From positions 2,041,931 to 2,105,930 of the forward strand of contig OY282355.1 in assembly GCA_958295525.1 (NCBI GenBank): DNA of 64,000 nt, in the 5' to 3' direction. The notes under the pieces are model-generated. The model worked only from the letters and a program-made list of their open reading frames with translations, was not told where the DNA came from and did not search any database. Below are positions 1 to 8,604 of this stretch, piece after piece. Within the stretch, counting starts at the first letter, position 1. Each line of letters starts with the position of its first letter. Origin of the DNA: an uncultured Dehalococcoidia bacterium (GTDB taxonomy: Bacteria; Chloroflexota; Dehalococcoidia; Lucifugimonadales; Australimonadaceae). The position numbers and the translations under genes were made by a program.

Positions 1-825
1 CATCCCCTTGCCGCGCAGGCGAATGACGCGCCCGTTCTGCGTTCCCGGCGGAATCCGCACCGCGACGCTCTTGCCCCCCAGCGTGGGAACCGCGGCCTCG
101 CCCCCAAGCACTGCGTCCAGCATCGGAACGCGGGCCGCGCGGCGCAGGTCGTCGCCCGCGCGCTCGAATCCCGCGTGAGGCGCCACGGTAACGAGAAGAG
201 AAAAGCCCCCGCCTTCCGCGTCGACGCGAATGCGCTCGCCGCTCCTCACGCCCGGGGGAATGCGAACCTCCAAACGCTTGCCGCCGGAGACCTGCGCGAC
301 GCGGGACGTTCCGGCGTGCGCCTCCTCCAGCGTGATCGTGACCGGCGCGTCCGGCGCCGACTGACGCCTGCGCCCCTGCTCCTTGCCGCGCATCCCGCTC
401 CAAAAGTCTTCGAACGCCCCGCCGAATTCGCCCGCGCCGAACTCGACCTGCGGGCCGCCTCCGCCCCCTTGCGCGCCGCGGAAGAACGTGAACGGCGGCG
501 CTCCGCCCCCTTGCGCGTTCGGGCCGCCTCCGCCCCTCTGCGCGCTGCGGAAGAACGAAAACGGCGGCGCGCCGGAGCCTTGCCCGCCCTGGAACTCCCC
601 CGCATGCCGCCAGTCCGCCCCGAAGCGGTCGTACTTCTTGCGGGAGTCCGGGTCGGAGAGCGTCCGGTGCGCCTCGTTGATCTCCTTGAAGCGCGCCTCC
701 GCGTCCTCGTCGCCCGGATTGACGTCGGGGTGATGCTTGCGCGCGAGGCGGCGGTACGCGGAGCGAATCTCTTTCTCCGTCGCTCCCCGCGCCACTCCCA
801 GCGTCTCGTAGTAGTCTTTCGCCAT
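1..825 (-). CDS. dnaJ: DnaJ/CbpA-type Hsp40 co-chaperone, 3' end off the window
   Basis: Cytoplasmic co-chaperone expected to stimulate DnaK ATPase and hand it unfolded clients. The first ~70 residues are a J domain (start MAKDYYETLG, HPD triad at residues 32-34). A Gly/Phe-rich linker at ~75-135 contains two near-copies of a ~22-residue block (GAPPFSFFRSAQ and GAPPFTFFRGAQ). A C-terminal substrate-binding beta-sandwich follows. No CxxCxGxG zinc finger is visible, so this is the type II (CbpA-like) architecture rather than full DnaJ. 275 codons are present before the left edge, and the C-terminus is missing. The ATG is the natural J-domain start. The absence of grpE or dnaK alongside cannot be judged from this edge. 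Confidence 0.93.
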   Translation of the reverse strand, partial: MAKDYYETLGVARGATEKEIRSAYRRLARKHHPDVNPGDEDAEARFKEINEAHRTLSDPDSRKKYDRFGADWRHAGEFQGGQGSGAPPFSFFRSAQRGGGGPNAQGGGAPPFTFFRGAQGGGGGPQVEFGAGEFGGAFEDFWSGMRGKEQGRRRQSAPDAPVTITLEEAHAGTSRVAQVSGGKRLEVRIPPGVRSGERIRVDAEGGGFSLLVTVAPHAGFERAGDDLRRAARVPMLDAVLGGEAAVPTLGGKSVAVRIPPGTQNGRVIRLRGKGM

Positions 826-1004
826 CGCAGCCCGCCTCTGATGCGGCCCTTTCCTGCCGTCAGTATAGCAAACTTGAGCGGCGCATTGTCAAGTTTTAAT
901 GAACTGAGGCAGTTCGTCACGCGCCGCGAGATAAGAGGACATCTGCGAGGAGGCAGGGCAGGGCGGCGCCCCAATTCCGCCATCCCGCCCTCAATTCCGT
1001 CATT

Positions 1005-1175
1005 CCTGTAGATGTTAGGTAATTCGTTGACAGATCTTGCAGGGCTTGGAGGGGCGCCACTTTGGGGTGTAGTTGCGCTCGATGGTCCGGTCGTTGCGGT
1101 TGTCGCGCATGGTCGTCTCCAGATTGGCCTGTTCGCCGGGCCAATTCTGTCAACGAATTACCTAACATCTACAGG
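1005..1175. mobile_element. MITE-like element with 30-bp perfect terminal inverted repeats
   Basis: Positions 1005-1034 and 1146-1175 are perfect 30-base inverted repeats, A/T-richer than their surroundings, enclosing 111 bases. On the minus strand the core is open and reads into the terminal repeat, where a TAA stop lies. It ends in Lys/Arg/Cys-containing residues (KWRPSKPCKICQRIT), as expected if this were the last part of a transposase reading into its own inverted repeat. Seen: the repeats and the open core. Inferred: a non-autonomous, internally deleted insertion sequence. The parent family was not identified, and no clear target-site duplication is visible at the flanks. Confidence 0.7.
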
Positions 1176-1189
1176 TGGGGTGGTTTGGA

Positions 1190-1212
1190 GACGATGCGCT
1201 ACGCGCATCGTC
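1190..1212. repeat. dispersed hairpin repeat, copy 1
   Basis: A 10-bp-stem, 3-base-loop palindrome (GACGATGCGC/GCGCATCGTC) preceded by GGTTTGGA. The same block, in inverse orientation and with a 4-base loop, recurs at 6380-6403. The shared flank shows that they are copies of one element rather than chance palindromes. Confidence 0.6.
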
Positions 1213-1278
1213 CAGCGCTTGCGCGCCCCGTCGTTCCCGATCGCCCCAACCGCGCAGGCGGAGCCTGAGTATGGCGCC

Positions 1279-2418
1279 CTACTTCCCAAACTCCGGCATA
1301 ACGTGCTCCGCGAAGAGCGACAGTTGCCGCTTGAACTGCTCGGCGGGCATCCCTTCCGGCCAGCGGAACATCACCTGCTCAAGGCCGGGGAATTCCGCCT
1401 CGTAGGCTTTCAACTCGCGGATGACGAGTTCCGGCGGGCCGCACAGCCACGCGCGCTGCGCGACCCCGTCCTCGATCGTCGGAACCTTCGCGGGCGCGCC
1501 CGGCGTCCCCCACGGGCGGCCATCCTCGTCCGTGTAGCGCACGAACCCGAACGGCGCGAACCACTTGTACGCCTCGTCGTGATAAGGGCGGACGGCCTCC
1601 ATCGCCTCCTCTTGCGTCGGCGCGATGGACATCGCGACGCCGAGGCACAAGTCCTCGCCCAGTTCCAGGTTCCGCCCCGCCTTCGCCGCCTCTTCCCGGT
1701 AGGCGCGGAAAATCTCGCGGGCGAGTTTGTCGCCGTTCTGCGTGATCATTCCCTTGATGCCGTTGCGCGCCATATACGGGATAGACCTGCCGCTGGCGAT
1801 CGCCTGCCAAATCTCCACCGGCTGATGAACGGGGCGCGGCACGAGCGTGACCTCCTCCGGCTCGTAGCCTCGAAACGCCGCGGGCGCCGGAATCGTGTAA
1901 TGCTTCCCGCGATGGCTGAACGAGTCCTGATGGAACGCCTTCATTATGACCTCCATCTGCTCCTCGAACAGTTCGCGGTTCGCGTCCTGATCCAGCAGCG
2001 GAGCGCCGAGCGTCTCCACCTCTCGCGTCTGGTAGCCGCGCCCGACGCCGAAGACGATGCGCCCATCCGTCAGCGCGTCCGCGAGCGCGTAGTCCTCCGC
2101 CATGCGAATGGGATGCCAAATGGGGCTCACGTTGAACGCGCACCCGACCTTGAGCCGCTCCGTCCGCGCCGCGAGATAAGTCCCCCACAGGATGAGGTTG
2201 GGGATAACCTCGTAGCCCTCCCGCTGAAAGTGATGCTCCGCGCCCCAGAGCGTGTCGAACCCCAGCGCGTCCATATGCCGCGCCACGTCCAGCGACATCC
2301 CATACGCCTTGACGATCTGGTCGTTGGAGAGCCGCCGCTCGTCCGGCGGCGTGCCGCCAAGCCCAACGTTGTCCAATTCCGTGAAGCCGACGTAGAGGAC
2401 GGAGAACTTCGTGATCAT
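1279..2418 (-). CDS. LLM-class flavin-dependent monooxygenase/oxidoreductase
   Basis: 379-residue luciferase-like protein of the bacterial luciferase/alkanal monooxygenase superfamily, a TIM-barrel fold using FMN or F420. Family signatures include the early segment GFDTLWGAEHHF, the block around TERLKVGCAFNVSPIWHP, and GRIVFGVGRGYQ, a typical cofactor-side strand and loop. Length fits the long LLM subgroup. The substrate cannot be told from sequence; members oxidise aldehydes, sulfonates, heterocycles and other recalcitrant compounds. Paralogue expansion of this family is known from SAR202-type Chloroflexota, and a second, shorter member lies about 8 kb away. Single gene just downstream of rho on the same strand, 60 bases from it, so it could be read through from rho. 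Confidence 0.88.
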   Translation of the reverse strand: MITKFSVLYVGFTELDNVGLGGTPPDERRLSNDQIVKAYGMSLDVARHMDALGFDTLWGAEHHFQREGYEVIPNLILWGTYLAARTERLKVGCAFNVSPIWHPIRMAEDYALADALTDGRIVFGVGRGYQTREVETLGAPLLDQDANRELFEEQMEVIMKAFHQDSFSHRGKHYTIPAPAAFRGYEPEEVTLVPRPVHQPVEIWQAIASGRSIPYMARNGIKGMITQNGDKLAREIFRAYREEAAKAGRNLELGEDLCLGVAMSIAPTQEEAMEAVRPYHDEAYKWFAPFGFVRYTDEDGRPWGTPGAPAKVPTIEDGVAQRAWLCGPPELVIRELKAYEAEFPGLEQVMFRWPEGMPAEQFKRQLSLFAEHVMPEFGK

Positions 2419-2478
2419 CGCGCGGGGCCTCCCTGCAGGATGCGCGCAGGATAGCGCCCTCCCGCGCCATTCCCGCGC

Positions 2479-3747
2479 CTAGATCTCTTTCGTGAGGGTG
2501 GCGAGGAATTCCTTGTTGCTCTTCGTGCGGCTCATCCGCTCGATGATGCGCTCGGCGGCCTCGGCCGGGTTCATCGCGTCGGTCGAGATCATCGAACTCA
2601 TCCGGCGCAGCAAGTAGACCTGCCGCAGAGTGAGGTCGTCCAGCATCAGTTCCTCGCGGCGGGTTCCGCTGCGCTGAATGTCGATCGAGGGGAACGTGCG
2701 CCGCTCGGCGAGCCGCCGGTCGAGATGGAGTTCCATATTGCCCGTGCCCTTGAACTCCTCGTAGATCACGTCGTCCATTCGGCTGCCGGTCTCCACGAGG
2801 CAGGCCGCAAGCACGGTGAGGCTGCCCGCCTCCTCCGTGTTGCGCGCCGCGCCGAAGAACCGCTTGGGCGGGTAGAGCGCCACCGGGTCTATGCCGCCGG
2901 AGAGCGTCCGCCCGCTCGTGGGGACGGCGACGTTGTAGGCGCGGGTGAGCCGCGTGATGGAGTCGAGCAGCACCACGACGTCGCGCCCCTCCTCGACCAG
3001 GCGCTTGGCGCGCTCGAGGCAGAGTTCGGCGACGCGGCAATGGTCCTCGACGGGCTCGTCGAACGTGGCGCTGTAGACCTCGCCGTCCACCGAGCGCTTG
3101 ATGTCGGTGACTTCCTCCGGGCGCTCCCCAATGAGCGCGACCATAATGTAAAGGTCGCTGTAGTTCGCGGTGATGCCCGCCGCGATCTGCTTCAGAAGCG
3201 TCGTCTTTCCGGCTTTGGGCGGAGAGACGATGAGCCCGCGCTGCCCGCGTCCCACGGGCGAGAGGATGTCGATCATCCTGGTCGCCACTTCGGAGGACTT
3301 CGTCTCCAGTTTGATCTGGGCGTCGGGAAAGATGGGGGTGAGGCGCTCGAAAGTCTGGCGGCGGCGGGCGACCTCGGGATCCAGTCCGTTGACGGCTTCG
3401 ATGCGGGTGAGCCCGTTGTAGCGCTCCGACTCCTTCGGCGTTCGCACGTGGCCCAGCACGAGGTCGCCGGTGCGGAGTCCGTAGCGGCGCACCAGCGTTT
3501 GGGAGACGTAGGTGTCGGCGCGCCCGCGCGTGCGCCCGTTGTGCCGCAGGAAGCCGTAGCCGTCGGGCAGCGACTCCAGCACGCCGCTGGCCAGATTGCG
3601 CCCCTCGCGCTCAGCGTAGGAAGTGAGGACGTCGTGCATCAAGCCGTCGCGCGCCCGGGGGGGCGGCCCCTCGCGCTCCGGGTCGAGTTCGTCGAGGGCG
3701 GCGAGGAGTTCCTCCGGCGTTTTGGTTTGCAGTTCGGCGATGTTCAT
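2479..3747 (-). CDS. rho: transcription termination factor Rho
   Basis: 422-residue hexameric RNA-dependent ATPase/helicase that terminates untranslated transcripts. An N-terminal Rho domain (~1-48) is followed by the cold-shock-like RNA-binding domain with [16 protein letters not shown] (~53-68). The ATPase core has Walker [12 protein letters not shown] (~175-185), the Walker B run [11 protein letters not shown] and the Q/R-loop segment [20 protein letters not shown]. Ends [15 protein letters not shown], a typical C-terminus. No long N-terminal insertion is present, unlike many actinobacterial Rho proteins. Full length, apparently intact. Confidence 0.98.
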   Translation of the reverse strand: MNIAELQTKTPEELLAALDELDPEREGPPPRARDGLMHDVLTSYAEREGRNLASGVLESLPDGYGFLRHNGRTRGRADTYVSQTLVRRYGLRTGDLVLGHVRTPKESERYNGLTRIEAVNGLDPEVARRRQTFERLTPIFPDAQIKLETKSSEVATRMIDILSPVGRGQRGLIVSPPKAGKTTLLKQIAAGITANYSDLYIMVALIGERPEEVTDIKRSVDGEVYSATFDEPVEDHCRVAELCLERAKRLVEEGRDVVVLLDSITRLTRAYNVAVPTSGRTLSGGIDPVALYPPKRFFGAARNTEEAGSLTVLAACLVETGSRMDDVIYEEFKGTGNMELHLDRRLAERRTFPSIDIQRSGTRREELMLDDLTLRQVYLLRRMSSMISTDAMNPAEAAERIIERMSRTKSNKEFLATLTKEI

Positions 3748-4308
3748 TTTGGGGACTGTCTCCGGTGGGATTCGGCGCGGATGCGCGGGCGCGTTGCGTA
3801 TATGCGAATAGACGAGTGGAGAAGCGGAATGTTCAGACGGAACGGGCGGGTTTGGCCTCGTCCTTATCGGGCATTGAAGCGCTGGGGTTGCGGCGGATGC
3901 CTTCTCTCAGTCCGAGCGGCGGCAAAATACCCAGAACAAAGCGTAAAGTCCGCGACGGCGGTTAGTCTACGCCTTCTCCAACGGGAATTCAAGCGCTTGC
4001 GCTCGTTCCATACGGAGGAATCCCTTTGGAACTTGGCTCCTCGCCACATGGATAACTCACCGGGGACGGCATGCGCTCGACGGTCGGGGCGAGGAAGCGG
4101 GTTGCGCTTTGTGGAGGTCGCGCATCGTCATTTCCACCTCATCGTCATTCCGCCCCCTTGCCCCGTCATTCCCGCGTAGGCGGGAACCCCGCCCCCTTGC
4201 CCCGCCCTGCCCGCGACGGCGGGAATCCAGCCCCCTTGTCCCGTCGTTCCCGCGTAGGCGGGAATCCCGCCCCTTGTCCCGCCCTGCCCGCGTAGGCGGG
4301 AACCAGCA
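3748..4308. other. intergenic region upstream of rho
   Basis: About 560 bases. The left two thirds contain the rho 5' flank, with only a weak TATACG-like -10 at about 3797-3802 on the minus strand and no convincing -35. No gene could be recognised. The right part is the four-copy palindrome array described separately. Confidence 0.5.
4161..4303. repeat. array of four dRS3-like palindromes
   Basis: Four tandem copies, spaced 38-39 bases, of a palindrome whose core is TTCCCGCGTAGGCGGGAA or CTGCCCGCGTAGGCGGGAA, each preceded by CCCCTTG(T)CCCG. Copies lie at about 4161-4188, 4201-4228, 4239-4267 and 4278-4303. They sit immediately downstream of the DUF262 nuclease gene. The repeat is the local family seen at seven further places in the window. 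Confidence 0.85.
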
Positions 4309-6261
4309 TCACGATGCGCCGGCGCCTTCCTCAGCCTCATCCACCTCGTCATTCGGCTGATCCTCGTCCGGCTCGACGTCTTGCGCGCCCGCGCCGTCCA
4401 AGTCGCTGAAGTCCACGCGCCACCGCTCCGCCGCCCACGCGAGCAACTTGGCGCGCCGTGCGTTGATCGACTCTTTCGTCCAGTCATCCTGCAGCGCGAG
4501 TTCCTGTTCTTGGCACAGGAGAGAGTTGGCGTAGCAGCGCGTCAGTTCTCCGTTCTCCGTTCTCGCGCCGAACTCGCCCTTCTTTTCAGGGAAGGGCTTG
4601 TTGCTGAAATGCGGGTTCCATTTGGTCAACGCCAAGTTGCCGACGTCGTGCACGTATTCCTCGTGCTCGGAAGCGGTGAACCGCTCTTGCCAGTACGGCC
4701 GGTCTCCGATGTACTGGGGAAGCACGTGCTCGATGCTGTCTTTGAGGCCGGCTTTGGCGATCTCCGAAAAGGAAATCTCTGGCGACGCGCCCTTCGCCTC
4801 CGCCAAGTCCTCTTCGTATTCGTAGAGGAAATATCCCAAGCCGCTCCACCCGTATCCGTAGTCAGGCGAAGGGTCGGGGGCGTTCGTGAATTCGCCGAAG
4901 TAGCGTCTCGCTTCCCTAGACCCATAGGCGCGCTTGATTTCGAGGACGGCTTCGCCGAACTCCATGCCATGCGCCACCTCGTAAGCGAGGTGGAACATCG
5001 CGGATTCCCTGTAGTTTGACTTGGCGCCCCAGATCCTATAGATGCGGAAGGCGAACGCTTCGCAGAGTTCGACCAACTCGACATACTTCTGCGGATCCGA
5101 AGGCCAGCGTTGCCTCGTCGCTATCAGCAGAGGCAAGAAGGCGCGGATTACGCCAATCCGCGTGAGTTTCGCGCTCCAGTAGCGCAAGTCGTTGCGAACG
5201 CCGTCAGGGAACGCGCCGAACGCGCCGGCCCAACGGGGGTTCCGTGCGTCGCAGAAGGCGGCGCTCGAGTCGCGGAGGTCTTCGACATACTCGCGCAGGG
5301 CGATCAGAAGGTCGGCGTGCCGTCCCGCGTACCTGCGCAAACCGAACTTCCCCTTGACGCTCTTAACACCGTCCCAATTCTTCGCTTGCGGATCGTACTG
5401 CTTGATCCAGTGCATTTGCAGCAACTGGTCTTCGTAGCCGCGCGAACCCAAGCCCGCGGCCATCAGGTTTTCCAAGATGACGCCCCAAGCGCGATTCACC
5501 GCATCGCCCAACCCGTCGCTCGCGGACTCTGCCACGTCGAGCGACCGCGAGGCGTAGAGCAAGTAGTTCTTCACTTTCTCCAATTCGGTCAGCGGCTTGC
5601 CCCGGTCGTTCATCACCTCGAAGATGATTCCAACCTCGGCCTCTTTTTCGACCTCGTAAAGGTTGAAATGGAGGAGTTGCGTCAGTTTGCCGTGCCACGC
5701 GGTCAGCAATTGCCGGTGTTCCTCTTCGGATTCATCCCCGCGCCGCAAGTAATCGGCGATCTGCTTCTTGGCGTCCCGAAGCCGCGCGGCGGCTCGCAAC
5801 TGCGGCTCCTCTACCCGTGGCGTCTCAGGCAGAATGCTGGCCTTGAAGAAATCGTCGGCCTTCCCGTTGAGCGACAACTTGTAGATTGACCATTTGTCGA
5901 GGCTTTTCGTCTCAACGTAGTTTTTCCTAATGCCTTGGGCGAGGTCGGCGAAGTCCGGGTAGGCTTCCAACGCCCGGCTCAGCTCGTTCAGCAGCAGCAC
6001 GATGGTCGTGAGCCGCTGCTGCCCGTCCACGACGGCGTGCGTAGCGTAGGTCGTTCCGTCGCTGCCCATTTCCACCGGCGCGTCGGGCAATTGGCAGAGG
6101 ACGATGGTGCCTGCGTAGTGGCGGCGCGGCGCGTTGAGCAGCCAGAGGTCCTCGAGGAGTTCGCCGACTTGCTCTTTCTCCCAAGCGTAGCCGCGCTGGT
6201 AGTCGGGGATTCGGAATATGCGCTGATTGAAGAGGGTCGGGAGCGACAGCGTGTTGTCCAT
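4309..6261 (-). CDS. GmrSD-like DUF262/DUF1524 nuclease (probable phage defence)
   Basis: 650-residue protein with both halves of the GmrSD type IV restriction architecture. The N-terminal DUF262 half has PDYQRGYAW (~19-27) and DGQQRLTT (79-86), the ParB/Srx-like nucleotide-hydrolysing motif. The C-terminal DUF1524 half has IEHVLPQ (~510-516), DVGNLALTKWN and FSNKPFPEKK (to ~561), the His-Me finger nuclease signature. The acidic last 30 residues (many Asp/Glu) are probably disordered. Characterised relatives cut glucosylated hydroxymethylcytosine DNA using NTP; the target of this one is unknown. It stands alone, with its own promoter, and is bracketed by palindromic repeats, in keeping with an acquired defence gene. 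All key residues appear intact. Confidence 0.88.
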   Translation of the reverse strand: MDNTLSLPTLFNQRIFRIPDYQRGYAWEKEQVGELLEDLWLLNAPRRHYAGTIVLCQLPDAPVEMGSDGTTYATHAVVDGQQRLTTIVLLLNELSRALEAYPDFADLAQGIRKNYVETKSLDKWSIYKLSLNGKADDFFKASILPETPRVEEPQLRAAARLRDAKKQIADYLRRGDESEEEHRQLLTAWHGKLTQLLHFNLYEVEKEAEVGIIFEVMNDRGKPLTELEKVKNYLLYASRSLDVAESASDGLGDAVNRAWGVILENLMAAGLGSRGYEDQLLQMHWIKQYDPQAKNWDGVKSVKGKFGLRRYAGRHADLLIALREYVEDLRDSSAAFCDARNPRWAGAFGAFPDGVRNDLRYWSAKLTRIGVIRAFLPLLIATRQRWPSDPQKYVELVELCEAFAFRIYRIWGAKSNYRESAMFHLAYEVAHGMEFGEAVLEIKRAYGSREARRYFGEFTNAPDPSPDYGYGWSGLGYFLYEYEEDLAEAKGASPEISFSEIAKAGLKDSIEHVLPQYIGDRPYWQERFTASEHEEYVHDVGNLALTKWNPHFSNKPFPEKKGEFGARTENGELTRCYANSLLCQEQELALQDDWTKESINARRAKLLAWAAERWRVDFSDLDGAGAQDVEPDEDQPNDEVDEAEEGAGAS

Positions 6262-6296
6262 AGATTGCCTCGACGGAGTCTTGATGCTCGGCGGTT

Positions 6297-6324
6297 ATTG
6301 TACCCGCTTGCCCGTTCCGCGCAA
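6297..6324 (-). promoter_or_regulatory. sigma70-type promoter of the DUF262 nuclease gene
   Basis: On the minus strand TTGCGC (6324-6319), 16-base spacer, TACAAT (6302-6297). The predicted start of transcription leaves a ~30-nt leader, with GAGG about 8 bases before the ATG. Confidence 0.6.
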
Positions 6325-6340
6325 CCTAACCCGCCCCCTG

Positions 6341-6544
6341 TCCCGTCATTCCCGCGCAGGCGGGAATCCAGGAATCCCGGACGATGCGCCGTAGCGCATC
6401 GTCTCCAAACCTCCCCACGCGCCACGTCATTCCCGCGAAAGCGGGAACCTACTGGGAGCGCCTCCTGCAAAGCAGGAACCACTGGAACCCATCCCCCGCC
6501 CCTTCCCGCCCCCATTCCCGCCCTGCCCGCGTAGGCGGGAATCT
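6341..6544. repeat. three dRS3-like palindromes upstream of ribE
   Basis: Copies at about 6341-6370 (GCGCAGGC centre), 6424-6452 (GCGAAAGC centre) and 6518-6544 (GCGTAGGC centre). Each has the ATTCCC/GGGAA arms of the family; the third has a decayed left arm. They surround the second hairpin-repeat copy. Confidence 0.8.
6380..6403. repeat. dispersed hairpin repeat, copy 2
   Basis: GACGATGCGC, loop CGTA, GCGCATCGTC, followed by TCCAAACC. It is the inverse-orientation partner of the copy at 1190-1212, sharing the flanking TTTGGA block. Confidence 0.6.
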
Positions 6545-6586
6545 CGCCCCGCCCACGAGCCCCGTTGCGCGGCGCTATGCGCTTTT

Positions 6587-6595
6587 TGCTACGAT
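6587..6595 (+). promoter_or_regulatory. extended -10 promoter of ribE-ribBA
   Basis: TGC followed by TACGAT, about 74 bases before the ribE start codon. A TTGCGC lies 19 bases upstream, a long spacer. The same TGnTACGAT form occurs ahead of the dienelactone hydrolase gene at 39328-39336, which supports it. Confidence 0.45.
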
Positions 6596-6668
6596 GGTCT
6601 GAGGCGCCGCCCCGGGCCGCGTAAGATGAATCCGCCGCCGGAGCTGCGGACGTAAGGAAGAGCGAAAC

Positions 6669-7262
6669 GTGTTCACGGGCATCGTCGAGGAAGTGGGCGA
6701 GATCGTCGAGGCGCGTCCGCACGCCCTGCGAATCGCGGGCGGAATCGCAATGGATGGCCTCGCCGCAGGCGACTCCATCGCCGTCAACGGCGTTTGCCTC
6801 ACCGTGACCGAGCGGAACGAAACCGCGTTCGCCGTGGACGTCTCGGAGGAAACACTGGCGCGGACGAACCTCGGCGCGCTCGCGCAGAGCGATCCGGTGA
6901 ACCTGGAGCGAGCGCTCACGCCAACGTCGCGGATGGGCGGGCACGTCGTGCAAGGGCACGTGGACGGAACGGGCGAGGTCATCGCGCTGAGCGGCCCGCC
7001 GGAGGAGCGAACGCTCCGCGTCAAGATTCCGCCGGAGATCGCGCGCTACGTCGTCCATAAGGGATTCGTCGCTGTGGACGGCGTCAGCCTGACCGTCGCG
7101 TCGGAAAACGGCGCGGAATTCTCCGTCGCCGTGATACCCTACACGGAGGCGCGCACCGTCCTGCGGGCGCGCAAGCCCGGCGACCGCGTGAACATCGAGG
7201 CCGACGTCCTCGCCAAGTACGTGGAGCGCCTGGCCCGGCGGGAAGCGCCCGGTCAGCCCTGA
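6669..7262 (+). CDS. ribE: riboflavin synthase, alpha subunit type
   Basis: Cytoplasmic enzyme that dismutates two 6,7-dimethyl-8-ribityllumazine molecules to riboflavin and a pyrimidinedione. 197 residues, with the family start MFTGIVEEVG and two lumazine-binding barrel repeats. Each repeat carries a matching pair: GDSIAVNGVCLTV then GHVVQGHVDGTG in the first, and GFVAVDGVSLTV in the second. Starts with GTG, supported by GGAAG about 10 bases upstream. Followed after 33 bases by ribBA, forming a two-gene flavin operon. ribD and ribH are not in the window. Confidence 0.97.
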   Translation: MFTGIVEEVGEIVEARPHALRIAGGIAMDGLAAGDSIAVNGVCLTVTERNETAFAVDVSEETLARTNLGALAQSDPVNLERALTPTSRMGGHVVQGHVDGTGEVIALSGPPEERTLRVKIPPEIARYVVHKGFVAVDGVSLTVASENGAEFSVAVIPYTEARTVLRARKPGDRVNIEADVLAKYVERLARREAPGQP

Positions 7263-7295
7263 CCGGAAGCGCCCGACGCCGAGCGGAGGCAAGGT

Positions 7296-8501
7296 ATGCC
7301 GCGCATCACGGCGGAGCAAGCGATAGAGGAGATCCGCGACGGAAAACTCCTCATCATCGTGGACGACGAAGATCGGGAGAACGAGGGCGACTTCGCCGTC
7401 GCCGCCGAGTGGGTCACGCCCGAGGTCATCAATCTGATGGCCACGCACGGGCGCGGCCTGATCTGCGTCCCGATGACCGCCGAGCGCCTCGCCGAACTCA
7501 ACCTCGACCTGATGGTCGCCCGCAACACGTCCAAGCACACCACCGCCTTCACCGTGTCGGTGGACGTGAACAACGGCGGCACCGGCATCTCCGCCCACGA
7601 CCGCGCCGCCACCGTCCGCGCCCTCATAGACCCCGCCGCCAAACCCGACGACCTCGCCCGGCCCGGCCATATGTTCCCTCTCCGCGCCCAGGACGGCGGC
7701 GTGCTCGTCCGCGCAGGGCAGACCGAGGCCAGCGTCGACCTCGCCAAAATGGCCGGCCTCCGACCCGCCGCCGTCGTCTGCGAAATTATGAACGAAGACG
7801 GCACAATGGCCAGAATGCCCCAACTCGAGAACGTGTCCGCCCAACTCGGCGTGAACATCGTCACCGTCGCCGACATCATCGCCTACCGCCTCGAGCACGA
7901 GCGCCTCATTGAGCGCGTCGCCGACGCCCGCCTCCCCACCCGCCACGGCTCCGCGCGCGCCGTCGCCTACCGCTCCGCCGTGGACTCCGCCGAGCACGTC
8001 GCCCTCGTGTTCGGCGACGTCGCCGGCGACGCGCCGGTCCTCGTGCGCGTCCACAGCGAATGCCTCACCGGCGACGTGTTCGGCAGCGTCCGCTGCGACT
8101 GCGGAACGCAGCGCGAAATGGCGATCCAAGCCATCGCCCAGGAAGGGCGCGGCGTGTTCCTCTATATGCGGCAGGAAGGGCGCGGCATCGGCCTCCACAA
8201 CAAGATCAAAGCCTACGCCCTGCAGGACAACGGCGCGGACACCGTCGAGGCGAACCGCCAACTGGGCTTCCCTCCCGACCTCCGGCACTACGGCGTCGGC
8301 GCGCAGATTCTCGTCGACCTCGGCGTCCGCGAAATGCGCCTGATGACGAACAACCCGCGAAAGATCGTCGGCCTCGAGAGTTACGGCCTCTCCATCACCG
8401 AGCGCGTCCCCATCGTCGCGCCCAGCAACGAGGAGAGCGCCTTCTACCTCCGCACCAAACAGGAGCGCCTGGGCCACCTCCTCGCCCCCGCCGCGGAGTA
8501 G
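7296..8501 (+). CDS. ribBA: bifunctional DHBP synthase / GTP cyclohydrolase II
   Basis: Supplies both committed precursors of riboflavin. The N-terminal RibB half (~1-203) makes 3,4-dihydroxy-2-butanone 4-phosphate from ribulose 5-phosphate and has the acidic active-site loop [10 protein letters not shown] (23-32), plus GHMFPLRA. The C-terminal RibA half (~205-401) opens GTP. It shows the zinc ligands Cys256, Cys267 and Cys269 within HSECLTG and VRCDCG, the RQEGRGIGL segment, and TNNPRK near the end. Both active sites look intact. With ribE directly upstream this is the flavin supply unit, relevant to the flavoenzymes elsewhere in the window. Confidence 0.97.
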   Translation: MPRITAEQAIEEIRDGKLLIIVDDEDRENEGDFAVAAEWVTPEVINLMATHGRGLICVPMTAERLAELNLDLMVARNTSKHTTAFTVSVDVNNGGTGISAHDRAATVRALIDPAAKPDDLARPGHMFPLRAQDGGVLVRAGQTEASVDLAKMAGLRPAAVVCEIMNEDGTMARMPQLENVSAQLGVNIVTVADIIAYRLEHERLIERVADARLPTRHGSARAVAYRSAVDSAEHVALVFGDVAGDAPVLVRVHSECLTGDVFGSVRCDCGTQREMAIQAIAQEGRGVFLYMRQEGRGIGLHNKIKAYALQDNGADTVEANRQLGFPPDLRHYGVGAQILVDLGVREMRLMTNNPRKIVGLESYGLSITERVPIVAPSNEESAFYLRTKQERLGHLLAPAAE

Positions 8502-8530
8502 CCCCCCTGTCTCCGTCATTCCCGCCCCTG

Positions 8531-8560
8531 CCCCGTCATTCCCGCGTAGGCGGGAATCTC
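8531..8560. repeat. dRS3-like palindrome
   Basis: One complete ATTCCC-N8-GGGAAT copy (centre GCGTAGGC), with half a further copy just to its left at about 8513-8524. It lies between the convergent ribBA and prmC genes. Confidence 0.8.
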
Positions 8561-8604
8561 GCCCCCGTTGACGGACTTTCGCGGCGCGCCGCTCATCCGC
8601 CTTC

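Larger units (their letters stand above)
826..1278. other. intergenic region with a MITE-like element and a hairpin repeat
   Basis: Gap of about 450 bases between the 5' end of dnaJ and the 3' end of the LLM oxidoreductase gene. It holds the inverted-repeat element at 1005-1175 and, just right of it, a short palindromic repeat at 1190-1212. No convincing gene is seen here. The bases around 860-910 are locally A/T-richer and may contain the dnaJ promoter, but no clear -35/-10 pair could be picked. Confidence 0.6.
6262..6668. other. divergent intergenic region between the DUF262 gene and ribE
   Basis: About 400 bases holding two outward promoters, three dRS3-like palindromes and one copy of the second hairpin repeat. 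No ORF with coding character is seen. I looked for an FMN riboswitch ahead of ribE and found none of its conserved junction sequence. Confidence 0.6.

Noticed and set aside
1005-1175. The 30-bp inverted repeats as a transcription terminator
   Set aside because: Arms are separated by 111 bases and A/T-rich, unlike the short-loop GC hairpins used as terminators here.
2725-4179. Long plus-strand frames opposite rho, and similar long frames opposite most genes (e.g. 5988-8795 minus, 12699-15335 plus, 43180-45342 plus)
   Set aside because: They are antisense shadows caused by high GC at third codon positions. They have Arg/Ala/Pro-rich composition with no domain signal, while the opposite strand holds clear genes.
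4161-4303. Regularly spaced repeats resembling a CRISPR array
   Set aside because: The repeats are palindromic and vary, the 'spacers' are ~10 bases and similar to one another, and no cas gene is nearby. The same unit occurs singly elsewhere.
6545-6668. FMN riboswitch upstream of ribE
   Set aside because: The conserved RFN segments were not found in the leader; only a promoter-like element and a short leader are visible.
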